NCBI GenBank assembly: GCA_947589115.1
Contig: CANPZP010000002.1
Coordinates: forward strand, 1-64,000
DNA: 64,000 bases
DNA from: Candidatus Gastranaerophilales bacterium
Lineage (GTDB): Bacteria > Cyanobacteriota > Vampirovibrionia > Gastranaerophilales > Gastranaerophilaceae
Reading direction: 5' to 3'
Shown in pieces: positions 45,605-54,703 of this stretch (positions are counted from its first letter, which is position 1; every line of letters starts with the position of its first letter). The notes beneath the pieces are model-generated. The model did no database searches. It was not told where the DNA came from and saw only the letters and a list, made by a program, of their open reading frames with translations. The position numbers and the translations under genes were made by a program.

Positions 45605-45796
45605 ATGTCAGTTGAATGTGCAATATGCGGAAAAAAACCTTTGAAGGCTTCAAAACTTTCATTTTCTCATAAACATAATGTATACAGACAAAGCCCTAAC
45701 CTCCAATCAGTAAAGGTTATGGGAAACGGTACAGTTAAAAGAATAAAAGTTTGTACTTCATGTTTAAGAGCAGGGAAAGTTCAAAGAGCTGTATAA
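45605..45796 (+). CDS. rpmB: 50S ribosomal protein L28
   Basis: The 63-residue ribosomal protein shows CAICGKKPL at the N-terminus (one zinc-type pair) and NLQSVKVM...RIKVCTSCLRAGKV at the C-terminus. The CxxC pairs suggest the zinc-binding C+ form. A GAAAGGA site precedes the ATG and a strong terminator follows. It is divergent from dgt. Confidence 0.96.
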   Translation: MSVECAICGKKPLKASKLSFSHKHNVYRQSPNLQSVKVMGNGTVKRIKVCTSCLRAGKVQRAV

Positions 45797-45809
45797 TTTT
45801 TTCTTTTAA

Positions 45810-45839
45810 AAAAGAACCTCGGATGAGGTTCTTTTTTTT
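45810..45839. terminator. rpmB terminator (bidirectional)
   Basis: AAAAGAACCTC with GAGGTTCTTTT around GGAT, followed by T. The convergent HD gene ends at its edge. Confidence 0.88.
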
Positions 45840-46617
45840 ATGCCGCATATGCATTTATCAGTGATTTCTTTAGTGCATTTAATACTTCCGGACTTACTTC
45901 GCCTTCTATAGCTTTTTGGTCTAAGATTTCTAATGACTCCCCAACAGTCATAGGCTTTTTATAGCTTCTTTCTTCTCTTAAAGCTGAATATATATCAGCA
46001 ACAGACAGTATATTCTGTAGTTTATCGGCACTTTCTTTATAAGGTTTATGATGATTTCTTATTAAATCTAATGTTCTTTGATTTATTCCGCTCAATAATA
46101 ATAATTGATATCCTAATTCGGAATGTAAATCAACTATTTCTCTTTCTTTCTTATTCAAACTTCCTTTTTTGGAAATTATTTCCTCCGGAATTAATAATTT
46201 CCCGTAATCATGAAACACACATGCCTGCTCTAAAATTTTTCTCTCGTTAGGAGAAATATTCATATAATCCGCTATTTGCAGCGCATAATTTGTTGTTGTA
46301 CTCAGATGTGTATTAATTATATCTCTTATATTTTGAGGATAAATTTTATATTCCAAGCCGTGTTCACTTAAAATATTTTTTATTTGAGGATTGCTTTTTA
46401 CGAACTTGTTAATAATTTTCGGGTCTAAATATGCGCTCAATAACAATTTAGACGGCAAAACGTTAGCATTAAACGGACTTGTTTGCCCCATAATCCTTGG
46501 TTTAACATTGTTTGGATTTTTTACAAAAGAATCATTAAATTCTGCATAATTAGAATTTAAATTATTATTTTGAATACCAAAACTATTTAACTGTAAATTA
46601 TTACTACTAACCTTCAA
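45838..46617 (-). CDS. HD-domain phosphohydrolase-like protein
   Basis: The 260-residue product (counting from a TTG at 46617; an ATG at 46662 would add 15 residues) has an Asn-rich start and a single HD domain at about 90-235: ACVFHDYGKLLIPEEII carries the metal-binding His-Asp, and RNHHKPYKES is the second metal-ligand region. The GYP signature of HD-GYP proteins is missing, so cyclic-di-GMP hydrolysis is doubtful. Start assignment is uncertain because neither site has a good ribosome-binding sequence. Function not known. Confidence 0.75.
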   Translation of the reverse strand: MKVSSNNLQLNSFGIQNNNLNSNYAEFNDSFVKNPNNVKPRIMGQTSPFNANVLPSKLLLSAYLDPKIINKFVKSNPQIKNILSEHGLEYKIYPQNIRDIINTHLSTTTNYALQIADYMNISPNERKILEQACVFHDYGKLLIPEEIISKKGSLNKKEREIVDLHSELGYQLLLLSGINQRTLDLIRNHHKPYKESADKLQNILSVADIYSALREERSYKKPMTVGESLEILDQKAIEGEVSPEVLNALKKSLINAYAA

Positions 46618-46804
46618 AAGATTACAAACCTTCAAACCTACCTTATGTAAATATAAAAACATTTGCTTTTTAAAAATTGCCTATTTTGAAAAAAATCTTG
46701 ACATAATTAACAAAACAAAGAAAAATATAAATTATGTTATAAATATACAGAAATGTGGAATTAGATTAAAGTTAGTATTTGGTTGATAAAATAAGGAGAT
46801 AATA

Positions 46805-47323
46805 ATGTATTCAAAAGAAGATCTTGCGGAGTTAATAATCAGAAATCCTGAGGAATTTAATTCTTATAAAAAAACTATTGATGACCAATTGGATTTGACG
46901 GAATTGGATTTTTCAAATATGAACCTTGAAAATATAGATTTTTCAAATACGGAACTGGCAGGAACATCATTTACGGATTCACATATATCAAATTGTAATT
47001 TTACTGCAAGTGATTTAAACGCAGCGGACTTTACAAGGGCTAATATCGTTGAATCTGATTTTTCGGAAAGTATATTAAATGGGACTGATTTTAGTTATGC
47101 TTGTATAAATTATTGTAATTTTACCGATGCTGATATGGCGGGTTGTATTGTTAAAGAAGCTGATTTATCGGATTCTGATTTTACGGCAAGTTTAAATTTA
47201 TCCGCTACAAGAGCAGATGATACAACTATTTGGCCGGATAATGACATGCTTCCGGATGATTTTGATACTAATTATTCAAAAGAGTCTGAAGATGAAGAAG
47301 AAAATACTGTTTCGGATTACTAA
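46805..47323 (+). CDS. pentapeptide-repeat protein
   Basis: The 172-residue product has about 15 tandem A(D/N)LXX-type pentapeptides between residues 30 and 133 (for example LDFSNMNLENIDFSNTELAG), predicting a right-handed quadrilateral beta-helix, followed by an acidic tail. No signal peptide. Such proteins act variously as scaffolds or gyrase-protecting mimics; no function can be assigned. AAGGAGA precedes the ATG. Single gene with its own terminator. Confidence 0.88.
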   Translation: MYSKEDLAELIIRNPEEFNSYKKTIDDQLDLTELDFSNMNLENIDFSNTELAGTSFTDSHISNCNFTASDLNAADFTRANIVESDFSESILNGTDFSYACINYCNFTDADMAGCIVKEADLSDSDFTASLNLSATRADDTTIWPDNDMLPDDFDTNYSKESEDEEENTVSDY

Positions 47324-47346
47324 TTTTTTATTTGTTTTGTAAAAAA

Positions 47347-47381
47347 ATACCGCCCGCTATAAAGAGGGCGGTATCTTTTTT
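47347..47381. terminator. bidirectional terminator
   Basis: ATACCGCCC with GGGCGGTAT, A-rich left flank and T-tract on the right, between convergent genes. Confidence 0.88.
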
Positions 47382-47390
47382 ATCTGCTTA

Positions 47391-49811
47391 TTATTTATCT
47401 GAAGGTATACGCATTGAGTAGAATGACCTTATAACAAATATAAGAGCAATTATGAATAAAATAACTCCGGCATATACCGCCATTTCTTTAAATGCCGGTG
47501 CAATGGCAATCTCCATCGCCAATAAACCGAATAAAGTAGTAAATTTAATTATGGGATTCATTGCAACTGAAGAGGTATCTTTAAACGGGTCTCCTACTGT
47601 ATCTCCTACAACGGTTGCATCATGTAAAGGTGTTCCCTTCTCATTTAAATCAACTTCTACTATCTTTTTTGCATTATCCCAGCAGCCGCCTGCATTTGCC
47701 ATAAATACAGCCTGGAACAGACCGAATATTGCTATACCTATTAAGTAGCTTACAAAGAAGGACACGGGATTATTATTGTTTAAAATAGGTGCTGATAAAC
47801 ACGCTAACGAAAGTGCAAATGAAAATAAAGCTATAAATATGTTTAACATACCTTTTTGAGCATATTCGGTACATATTTTTACAACCTCTTTTGAATTGTC
47901 TACATTTGCTTTTTTATCATCACTTTCACCTAATTTAATATTTTTTGATATATATTCAACTGCTCTATAGGCACCGGTTGTAACTGCCTGCATTGAAGCC
48001 CCTGAAAACCAATATATAACGGCTCCTCCCATTAATAATCCTAAAATTGTATAAGGGTTTAATAAGTTTAATATGGATTCGGGTGAAATATTTAAAGTTT
48101 CTTTTATTACCAATATTAATGAAAATATCATTGTTGTGGCTCCTACTACAGCCGTTCCGATTAATACCGGCTTTGAAGTTGCCTTAAACGTATTTCCCGC
48201 TCCGTCATTTTGCTCTAAGTATTTTTTCGCATTATCAAAATTCGGTTCGAATCCGAATTCATTTTTTATTTCTTCTGATATATTCGGAATTTCTTCAATT
48301 AATGATAATTCATATACTGATTGAGCATTATCCGTAACAGGCCCGTAACTGTCTACTGCAATTGTAACCGGTCCCATTCCCAAAAATCCGAATGCAACCA
48401 AGCCAAACGCAAATACGGATGAATATATCATAATTTCGGAAGGAATGTGAATGCTTGCAAAGTATGCCATTGTCATTAATCCTACAATAACAAGTCCTAT
48501 CCAAAATCCGGAGAAATTACCTGCTACTATTCCTGATAAAATTGTTAAAGAAGAACCGCCTTCTTTTGATGCCGTTACAACTTCTGATGTATGCTTTGCT
48601 TTAGGACTTGTAAATACTTTCGTAAACTCAGGTATTAACGCAGCTCCTAATGTTCCGCAGCTTATTATTACGGATAATGTCAACCATAAATTATTAGGCA
48701 TGCCCTCCAATAAATAATGACTTATTGCAAATGTCATGCATATTGATAAAATGGATGTTATCCATACTAAATTAGTTAATGGCGCTTCAAAATCCAAATC
48801 TTCTTTTTTGCCGAATAATAATTTATTTAATATGTTATTTATACCGTAAGCAATAACTGAAGTAAGAATCATAAGGTATCTCATAACAAATATCCACGTT
48901 AGAAGCTGGATTCTGTATTCGGGGAATACTCCTAGCAAAATGAAACTAACAAGTGCAACCCCTGTAACTCCGTATGTTTCAAATCCGTCTGCCGTAGGCC
49001 CTATTGAATCACCGGCATTATCTCCCGTGCAGTCTGCTATTACTCCCGGATTCCTTGGGTCATCTTCTTTTATCCCAAACTGAATTTTCATTAAATCTGA
49101 ACCTATGTCGGCAATTTTTGTGAATATTCCGCCTGCTACCCTAAGTGCTGATGCACCTAATGATTCGCCTATTGCAAATCCTATAAAACAAGCACCCGCT
49201 AAATTGCCCGGAACAAATAATAATATCATCAGCATTACTATTAATTCTACGCTTACTAACAATACACCGATACTCATTCCTGCCTTTAACGGGATATTTA
49301 ATATATCTAACGGCTTATTCCTTAATGATGTAAAGGATGTTCTTGCATTTGCCAATGTATTCATCCTTATCCCGAACCATGCAACACCATATGAGCCTAA
49401 TATCCCGACTACTGATGCCATAAGAATGATTAATACATTCTTTATACTCATTTCCTGTAAAAAGCCGAAATAAAACGCTATACATATTGCTATTAAAATT
49501 TCTAATACTATTAAAAATTTACCCTGCTGCACAAGATAAGTTTTACACGTTTCAAAAATAGTATTCCCTATTTCTGTCATACATGTATGAGCTTTTATAC
49601 TCTTTATTTGACCGTATGCTATTAATCCCCATACAACCCCTAAAACGGAAACAATTATTCCGATTAAAAGCCAGTCAAAATTTGCTCCGTCGATTTTCGG
49701 AACCACAAGATCCGCTTCTCCCGCATATGCCGGACATATACTCATTATGAGTAAAACCGACGGCAGAATAAACTTCCTCATAAAGCTTTGTTTTTCTTCT
49801 TTATTTGGCAT
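47391..49811 (-). CDS. hppA: membrane-bound proton (or sodium) pumping pyrophosphatase
   Basis: This 806-residue integral membrane enzyme couples pyrophosphate hydrolysis to cation export. An N-terminal signal-like segment (FILPSVLLIMSICPAYAGEA) precedes about 16 helices. Catalytic acidic loops are present: ADIGSDLMK, EDDPRNPGVIADCTGDNAGD, and DTVGDPFKDTSSVAMNP. The GNTFKATSK stretch has Lys at the position that in characterised enzymes correlates with potassium independence, but several standard positions diverge, so ion specificity is uncertain. A GGGAGA site precedes the ATG. Confidence 0.93.
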   Translation of the reverse strand: MPNKEEKQSFMRKFILPSVLLIMSICPAYAGEADLVVPKIDGANFDWLLIGIIVSVLGVVWGLIAYGQIKSIKAHTCMTEIGNTIFETCKTYLVQQGKFLIVLEILIAICIAFYFGFLQEMSIKNVLIILMASVVGILGSYGVAWFGIRMNTLANARTSFTSLRNKPLDILNIPLKAGMSIGVLLVSVELIVMLMILLFVPGNLAGACFIGFAIGESLGASALRVAGGIFTKIADIGSDLMKIQFGIKEDDPRNPGVIADCTGDNAGDSIGPTADGFETYGVTGVALVSFILLGVFPEYRIQLLTWIFVMRYLMILTSVIAYGINNILNKLLFGKKEDLDFEAPLTNLVWITSILSICMTFAISHYLLEGMPNNLWLTLSVIISCGTLGAALIPEFTKVFTSPKAKHTSEVVTASKEGGSSLTILSGIVAGNFSGFWIGLVIVGLMTMAYFASIHIPSEIMIYSSVFAFGLVAFGFLGMGPVTIAVDSYGPVTDNAQSVYELSLIEEIPNISEEIKNEFGFEPNFDNAKKYLEQNDGAGNTFKATSKPVLIGTAVVGATTMIFSLILVIKETLNISPESILNLLNPYTILGLLMGGAVIYWFSGASMQAVTTGAYRAVEYISKNIKLGESDDKKANVDNSKEVVKICTEYAQKGMLNIFIALFSFALSLACLSAPILNNNNPVSFFVSYLIGIAIFGLFQAVFMANAGGCWDNAKKIVEVDLNEKGTPLHDATVVGDTVGDPFKDTSSVAMNPIIKFTTLFGLLAMEIAIAPAFKEMAVYAGVILFIIALIFVIRSFYSMRIPSDK

Positions 49812-49890
49812 TTTATATCTCCCTTTTTATACCCTTTACAAAGCTTTATTATATATTATTATTTTATTTTTAACTATTTTTTAAGTTTAG

Positions 49891-50106
49891 TTAATTTTTT
49901 AAAAATTCACCTATATCCGTATCCAGATAATTCGCCAGCTCTACAAGTTTTCCTAAAGATAAATTTAATACACCCATTTCTATTTTTGCAACATAGCTCC
50001 ATGACACCTTCATTAATTCAGAAAATGTTTCTTGAGTGTATCCTCTTTCTTTTCTGACTCGCTGAATATTTTTTCCAACTATTTTTAATGTTCTCTTTTT
50101 ATCCAT
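49891..50106 (-). CDS. small XRE-family transcriptional regulator
   Basis: The 71-residue product is one Cro/CI-type helix-turn-helix (KNIQRVRKERGYTQETFSELMKVSWSYVAKIEMG) followed by LNLSLGKLVELANYLDTDIGEFL, the usual single-domain form. No toxin gene is adjacent in a standard module. The ATG lacks a strong ribosome-binding site. Targets unknown. Confidence 0.88.
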   Translation of the reverse strand: MDKKRTLKIVGKNIQRVRKERGYTQETFSELMKVSWSYVAKIEMGVLNLSLGKLVELANYLDTDIGEFLKN

Positions 50107-50240
50107 AATTTTATTATTGCTATTTATTTATATATTTCTATAGACTTATAAATATATAGAAATATAAATGAATGTAAACATAATTAAATACTGAGAGAAA
50201 AATGCTTGAAAATATAAGTTTACTTTCATAAAATAGTAAT

Positions 50241-50337
50241 AAGATAAAGTAAAAATTACCCGTGGTGATTATATTCTTTTTTTGAGTATAATTCCTTCAT
50301 TGAGGTATAATGCAATTTTTGTTTTATACCTCTTTTT
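50241..50337 (+). ncRNA. candidate small RNA with terminator
   Basis: TTGAAA (50206-50211) and TAAAAT (50229-50234) are 17 bp apart. About 60-70 nt after the expected start comes a 9-bp stem, GAGGTATAA (50302-50310) with TTATACCTC (50324-50332), followed by T-rich sequence. The T-tract lies only on this strand, so the hairpin does not serve the flanking leftward genes. Confidence 0.35.
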
Positions 50338-50368
50338 CTTTTATTTAAGGCGGGAAAGAGGAAAAAAA

Positions 50369-50407
50369 TAGTAAAAAATCAAAAACGCTGAAACAGATAT
50401 AGCGTTT
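50369..50407 (-). terminator. intrinsic terminator of the GGDEF/HD-GYP gene
   Basis: On the minus strand AAACGCT and AGCGTTT pair around an 11-nt loop and are followed by a T-rich run, 35 nt past the stop at 50442. Confidence 0.6.
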
Positions 50408-50441
50408 GTATTTACAAAATTATGGATATATGGGAATTTTT

Positions 50442-52304
50442 TTAAATTTTTGTAGCTAAAGACGGAGCAAGTGCTATAAATTGTCTTACAAGCTCTTTAT
50501 CCCATTGTTCTCCTGCGCCTTCTTCCAAAATAGCGCATGCTTTTTCAACGCTCATTCCTTTTCTGTACGGTCTGTCGCTTATAAGTGCATGATAAGTATC
50601 CGCAACAGCAACAATTCTTGCGGCAAGCGGAATTTCTTCACCTTTTAATCTGCACGGATATCCTTTTCCGTTCCACTGTTCGTGGTGGTATTTTACTATC
50701 GGTATTAAATCATGCAATAAAGGATTCGGGTCTAATATTTTTTGAACACCTATAGTCGGATGTTGTTGTATTATTTTAAATTCTTCGTCTGTTAATTTTG
50801 CAGGTTTTGTAAGTACATCCTCAGGGATTCCGATTTTACCTATGTCATGAAGCAATGCTCCGAGTTTAATGCGTTCAACTTCTTTATCGGGAAGATTTAT
50901 TGCTCTTGCCAGTGCTACTGAATACCTTGATACGGATGATGAATGGTCTTTTGTATATTCATCTTTTGCATCTATTGCGCTTGCAAGCGATGTTACGACT
51001 TCTATCAAGTGATTTTGCGATAATATATTTTCGTTTTGGAATTGTTCCACAAGTGCTTCTTCAAAATTAATTCCCAATTGAGAATGTCTTTTTGCCATAA
51101 CTACCGCAAATGAATTTAAAGCGGTATCATCCCAGAAATCGTAATCTTGAGTTGAAACTATAATAGATCTGCCGTTTGTATAACCTTTTGTTTTTGAAAC
51201 AAGTACTGCTTGTTCAGCCAATATTAATAATTTTTCTTTATCCGTTGAATCGTCGGGATATGTAGCAATACCAACGGAAACTTTATTTACCGGGCCTATA
51301 TCATCTACAAGACAGCAAGAAAGAGAGTATGTCAGATACTCTGCCATATACTTTGCTTCTTCTGCATTCATGTTTCTTAAGATTACTGAAATTTTATCTC
51401 CGCCGTATCTTGCTGCAATATCTTGTTTCTTTATATTTTCATTTATTTTACTTGCAACAACTTTTATTACTTCGTCGCCCTTCGAGTGTCCGAAATCTCT
51501 GTTTATTTGACCCATGTCATTTATGTCAAATATTAATACGGATACTTTTGTTTTACTGGATTGTGCATATTCAAGCTCTTGAGATAAGAGTTCATGAAAT
51601 CTTCTGTGAGTGTATAAATTGGTTAAGCTGTCTGTATATGTACTTTGTGCCACCTTTTCATTTAGTGCGGAATTTTGGAACAGTAATCCTAAATTTGTTG
51701 CTGCCAATTGATATAAACTTAAGTGGTTTTGCACGTTATAGTCGCTTACGAGTGTTACACATATGGTTCTTCCCTGTGCTTTTATCGGAATTATTGCGCA
51801 TGGATGGTTTACCAGAGAAGGAATCTTTAAAAATTCACAGTCGTTTAATAATGAAATTTCACCTGTTTCAAGGGCTTTTACTATTTCATTCTCTGTATCG
51901 CTCATAAATACTTTTAATGAATATACATTTGAGTTTTTATCCAATAATTTAATATTTATTGAATTAGATTGTTCACAAATTAATCCCATAGCTGTAAATG
52001 CGCAGTTTAATCTGTTAACAAACATATTATGAAATTCATTTAAAGATTCTCTTAAATCGGTATGATTTTTAACAATATCATTTATTTGCTTTATGAATCC
52101 TGCATAATCAATAACTCCAAAAGATTTATCCATATGATGAATATTGCCGCCATACGGATTTTTAATAGAATTCATTCCGCTTCCCAATATGTTTATTTTT
52201 GCAACTAATCCGCTTTTATCTATCGGATTTGTTGTTTTTTTAGATTGGGAAGAGATATTGTTTTCTTTATTATTTATATCTATACTTTTCTTACTTTTTT
52301 GCAT
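50442..52304 (-). CDS. GAF-like/GGDEF/HD-GYP cyclic-di-GMP protein
   Basis: 620 residues: an N-terminal disordered stretch, a GAF-like domain (about 75-215), a GGDEF domain (about 222-385, DSLTNLYTHRRF) and an HD-GYP domain (about 430-615, LLHDIGKIGIP with His486-Asp487, HHEQWNGKGYP). The GGDEF site reads GGDKI (301-305), with the usual Glu-Phe lost, so cyclase activity is doubtful and the domain may only bind GTP or regulate. HD-GYP residues look intact, so net function is probably phosphodiesterase. An HLR1-like site lies 57-74 nt upstream. Confidence 0.9.
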   Translation of the reverse strand: MQKSKKSIDINNKENNISSQSKKTTNPIDKSGLVAKINILGSGMNSIKNPYGGNIHHMDKSFGVIDYAGFIKQINDIVKNHTDLRESLNEFHNMFVNRLNCAFTAMGLICEQSNSINIKLLDKNSNVYSLKVFMSDTENEIVKALETGEISLLNDCEFLKIPSLVNHPCAIIPIKAQGRTICVTLVSDYNVQNHLSLYQLAATNLGLLFQNSALNEKVAQSTYTDSLTNLYTHRRFHELLSQELEYAQSSKTKVSVLIFDINDMGQINRDFGHSKGDEVIKVVASKINENIKKQDIAARYGGDKISVILRNMNAEEAKYMAEYLTYSLSCCLVDDIGPVNKVSVGIATYPDDSTDKEKLLILAEQAVLVSKTKGYTNGRSIIVSTQDYDFWDDTALNSFAVVMAKRHSQLGINFEEALVEQFQNENILSQNHLIEVVTSLASAIDAKDEYTKDHSSSVSRYSVALARAINLPDKEVERIKLGALLHDIGKIGIPEDVLTKPAKLTDEEFKIIQQHPTIGVQKILDPNPLLHDLIPIVKYHHEQWNGKGYPCRLKGEEIPLAARIVAVADTYHALISDRPYRKGMSVEKACAILEEGAGEQWDKELVRQFIALAPSLATKI

Positions 52305-52360
52305 TAACCAATCCTAAGTATGTATACTATAAAACTATAAAGTAAAAAAATTGCTATATT

Positions 52361-52378
52361 GTCACAAATATTTACATT
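52361..52378. promoter_or_regulatory. HLR1-like repeat upstream of the GGDEF/HD-GYP gene
   Basis: GTCACAAA (52361-52368), 2 bp, then TTTACATT (52371-52378). Against the HLR1 consensus there is one mismatch (C for T in the first unit). Core repeats are 10 bp apart. On the minus strand it overlaps a possible -35 region (TTGTGA, 17 bp before TACTTT). Confidence 0.45.
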
Positions 52379-52433
52379 ATATATTACTATAATTTCACTT
52401 TTTTTAAAAAATTGCAACAATTAATTAAGTTTT

Positions 52434-53561
52434 TTATATATTTGAAGAAATAATTTCGGCTGCTTTCCCCGCAGCTTGTGATACGGTAAGTTTTTCTTTT
52501 ACTTCCGAAAGAGATTTTATCATTTCGTTTCTGTATGTTTCGTCGTTTATTATTTTTAAAATCTCGTTTGCAATAATATGGGGTTTAGCATTTTTTTGTA
52601 TTATCTCGGGAATTATATCTTTATTTGTGATAATGTTCGGCAGTGATACACGTTTAATACTTCTTACCAATAAATAAATAAAATATAAAAGCCAAGGTCC
52701 ACGGTAAGAAATAATCATCGGAGTATCATACAATGCGGCTTCGAGTGCTACTGTTCCGGATGCAAGTATTAAAGCATCCGATACCGATAATAATTCATAA
52801 TTTTTATTTTTTAGTACTTTTATTTCTAAATCTTGATATTTTGATAATTGAGGCAAGATAAGTTCATCTTTAATATTAGGTGCTTGACATAAAAGAAATT
52901 GAACATTCGGGTTTTTACTCTTAATTATTCTTGCCGCATCTAAAAATACGGATAGTAAATTATTAATTTCAAATGTTCTTGAACCGGGGAAAATAGATAT
53001 TAATTTTTTTGATTTATCTAAATTATTTTCTTCAAGAAAGGTATTTTTATCAGTTTTTGGAGGCAGCTGTTCTAAAAGAGGATGCCCGACAAATTCGGCA
53101 TCAACTCCTATTTTCTCATACATTTCTTTTTCAAACGGGAAAATAGTTAAAACTTTGTTTATATTTTTCTTTACCGTGTTCAAACGCCATTTTCTTGATG
53201 CCCATATTTGAGGCGGTATGTAATAGTATATTTTAAATCCGTATTTTGAAATAACTTTTGACAGATTAAGATTAAATCCGCCGTAATCAACCAATAAAAC
53301 CATATCCGGTTTGTAGGTATTTTTAAGATATTTTGCTATTTTACGCCCTAAAAGAATATGATTAAAAATGATTTTAAAATTAAATCCCACAACAGACATT
53401 TTTGAATGATTGCAAAAAAGCTTAACACCTTCATTTTTAAGATTTTCACCGCCTACCGCTTCTATTTCGATATCGGGATTAATTTTTTTTAATTCCTTTA
53501 CAAGATTTGAAGCATGTTTATCGCCTGAATATTCGCCTGTAATTATAAATAATTTTTTCAT
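52434..53561 (-). CDS. lpxB: lipid-A-disaccharide synthase
   Basis: GT19 enzyme that joins lipid X and UDP-2,3-diacylglucosamine to form the lipid A disaccharide at the inner membrane. The 375 residues show FIITGEYSGDKHASNLVKEL, VLLVDYGGFNLNLSK, YYIPPQIWASRKWR, VGHPLLEQ, ISIFPGSRTFEI and SGTVALEAALYDTPMIISY. Full length. Its start overlaps the lpxI stop by four bases (ATGA), so the two are coupled. Implies a lipopolysaccharide-bearing outer membrane. Confidence 0.96.
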   Translation of the reverse strand: MKKLFIITGEYSGDKHASNLVKELKKINPDIEIEAVGGENLKNEGVKLFCNHSKMSVVGFNFKIIFNHILLGRKIAKYLKNTYKPDMVLLVDYGGFNLNLSKVISKYGFKIYYYIPPQIWASRKWRLNTVKKNINKVLTIFPFEKEMYEKIGVDAEFVGHPLLEQLPPKTDKNTFLEENNLDKSKKLISIFPGSRTFEINNLLSVFLDAARIIKSKNPNVQFLLCQAPNIKDELILPQLSKYQDLEIKVLKNKNYELLSVSDALILASGTVALEAALYDTPMIISYRGPWLLYFIYLLVRSIKRVSLPNIITNKDIIPEIIQKNAKPHIIANEILKIINDETYRNEMIKSLSEVKEKLTVSQAAGKAAEIISSNI

Positions 53562-54373
53562 ACCGCCATTACTACAATGTTGTTTTTATCCGCATATTCT
53601 ATTGTTTTTTTCTGGTCAACCAGAATAGTTTCATTTGCTTCAACCGCAATAATTTTTGCTTTATATTTTTTCATTGTTTTTAACGTATTTAAACCGAATG
53701 CAGGGATATCGAATCTTTTATCCTGTTTAGGTTTAGCAACTTTAACTATTACGGAATCCTTTTTCCCAAGCTTACAACCTCTTTTTATACACTTATCGGT
53801 ACCTTCAATTGCTTCTATTGCCATAATCATTCTGTCTTTTATTACAACAGACTGTCCTATATCAAGAGCACCCATTTCTTTTGCTATTTTGAATCCGTAA
53901 TCAACGTCTGCCAGCTGGGCTTCCGTAGGTTGAATTTTCCCTAAAACTCCTATAGGTGCCATTAAATTTTTTATAAATATTGTTTGGTCGAGAACGGTTA
54001 TTCCGAGTTTTGCTAATTCGTCCACTAAAAAATACATTATTGCATCATCGTTTAGTCTTTTTGCCTGTTTTAAAAATTCGATTGCCAAAGAATCAAATCT
54101 CGGACGTTTTACGACTAAACTTTTTGATACTTTACCTATAAATGTTAATTGTTTTATTCCTTCATTAAGTAATGCATTTTTTATTTTTATTAATTCACCG
54201 GGAGCATAATCATATACTTTTGAACAATACTTCTTTAACTCATTTCTGTTATCGGAAGAAAGAGATATTGCAACAACCTCAAATCCGTTTTCTTTTGCAT
54301 TTTTTGCCAATTGAACGGGTAAAAGTCCGTTCCCGGCTATTAAGCCCTGTTTATTATCTAATTCTATTGACAC
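53558..54373 (-). CDS. lpxI: UDP-2,3-diacylglucosamine pyrophosphatase LpxI (DUF1009)
   Basis: Hydrolyses UDP-2,3-diacylglucosamine to lipid X, the step before LpxB. LpxI replaces LpxH in alphaproteobacteria, cyanobacteria and others. The 271 residues show LIAGNGLLPVQLAKNA, LTFIGKVSKSLVVKRPRFD and the C-terminal EGTDKCIKRGCKLGKKDSVIVKVAKPKQDKRFDIPAFGLNT, the catalytic half with its conserved Asp. A GTG start has GAGGATT upstream. The lpxI-lpxB order makes functional sense. Confidence 0.95.
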   Translation of the reverse strand: MSIELDNKQGLIAGNGLLPVQLAKNAKENGFEVVAISLSSDNRNELKKYCSKVYDYAPGELIKIKNALLNEGIKQLTFIGKVSKSLVVKRPRFDSLAIEFLKQAKRLNDDAIMYFLVDELAKLGITVLDQTIFIKNLMAPIGVLGKIQPTEAQLADVDYGFKIAKEMGALDIGQSVVIKDRMIMAIEAIEGTDKCIKRGCKLGKKDSVIVKVAKPKQDKRFDIPAFGLNTLKTMKKYKAKIIAVEANETILVDQKKTIEYADKNNIVVMAV

Positions 54374-54412
54374 CTTATAATCCTCTTTTACTTTATTTTA
54401 TAATAAATTTTT

Positions 54413-54691
54413 TTATTTTAATATACCGTTATTTGATTGCTTTGTCAGTTCGATTAAACATTGGGCAAGTTGATCCGGACAGCTTGTTTTCTTTGCTCCG
54501 CATGTTATTCCTTGGAATTTTTCTATTACTTCTTGTACAGGCATGCCTTTTACCATATGTCTTATTCCCATTAAATTACCGGGACATCCCCCTATAAATT
54601 CAACATCATAAATTTTATCACCGTCTATTACTACGTTCATTAATCCGCAGCATGTTCCCTGCGGTCTGTATTGTATAGATTTTAATCCCAT
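54413..54691 (-). CDS. TSCPD-domain protein (TIGR03905-type)
   Basis: The 92-residue product matches the small TSCPD family (ribonucleotide-reductase-like C-terminal domain): RPQGTCCGLMNVVIDGDKI, FIGGCPGNLMGI, GITCGAKKTSCPDQLAQCL. Five or more conserved cysteines suggest metal or Fe-S binding; the activity is unknown. AGGAGGA precedes the ATG. It is 12 nt downstream of pit, so it may belong to the phosphate-uptake unit. Confidence 0.88.
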   Translation of the reverse strand: MGLKSIQYRPQGTCCGLMNVVIDGDKIYDVEFIGGCPGNLMGIRHMVKGMPVQEVIEKFQGITCGAKKTSCPDQLAQCLIELTKQSNNGILK

Positions 54692-54703
54692 TTTATTCCT
54701 CCT

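Larger units (their letters stand above)
50107..50441. promoter_or_regulatory. 335-bp intergenic region
   Basis: Holds the leftward promoter area of the XRE gene, a rightward promoter-like pair (50206-50234), a candidate small RNA ending in a hairpin (50302-50337) and the leftward terminator of the GGDEF/HD-GYP gene (50369-50407). No credible ORF. Confidence 0.4.

Noticed and set aside
48244-48254. GGTTCGAATCC, resembling a tRNA T-arm
   Set aside because: It lies inside hppA with no acceptor, D or anticodon arms around it.
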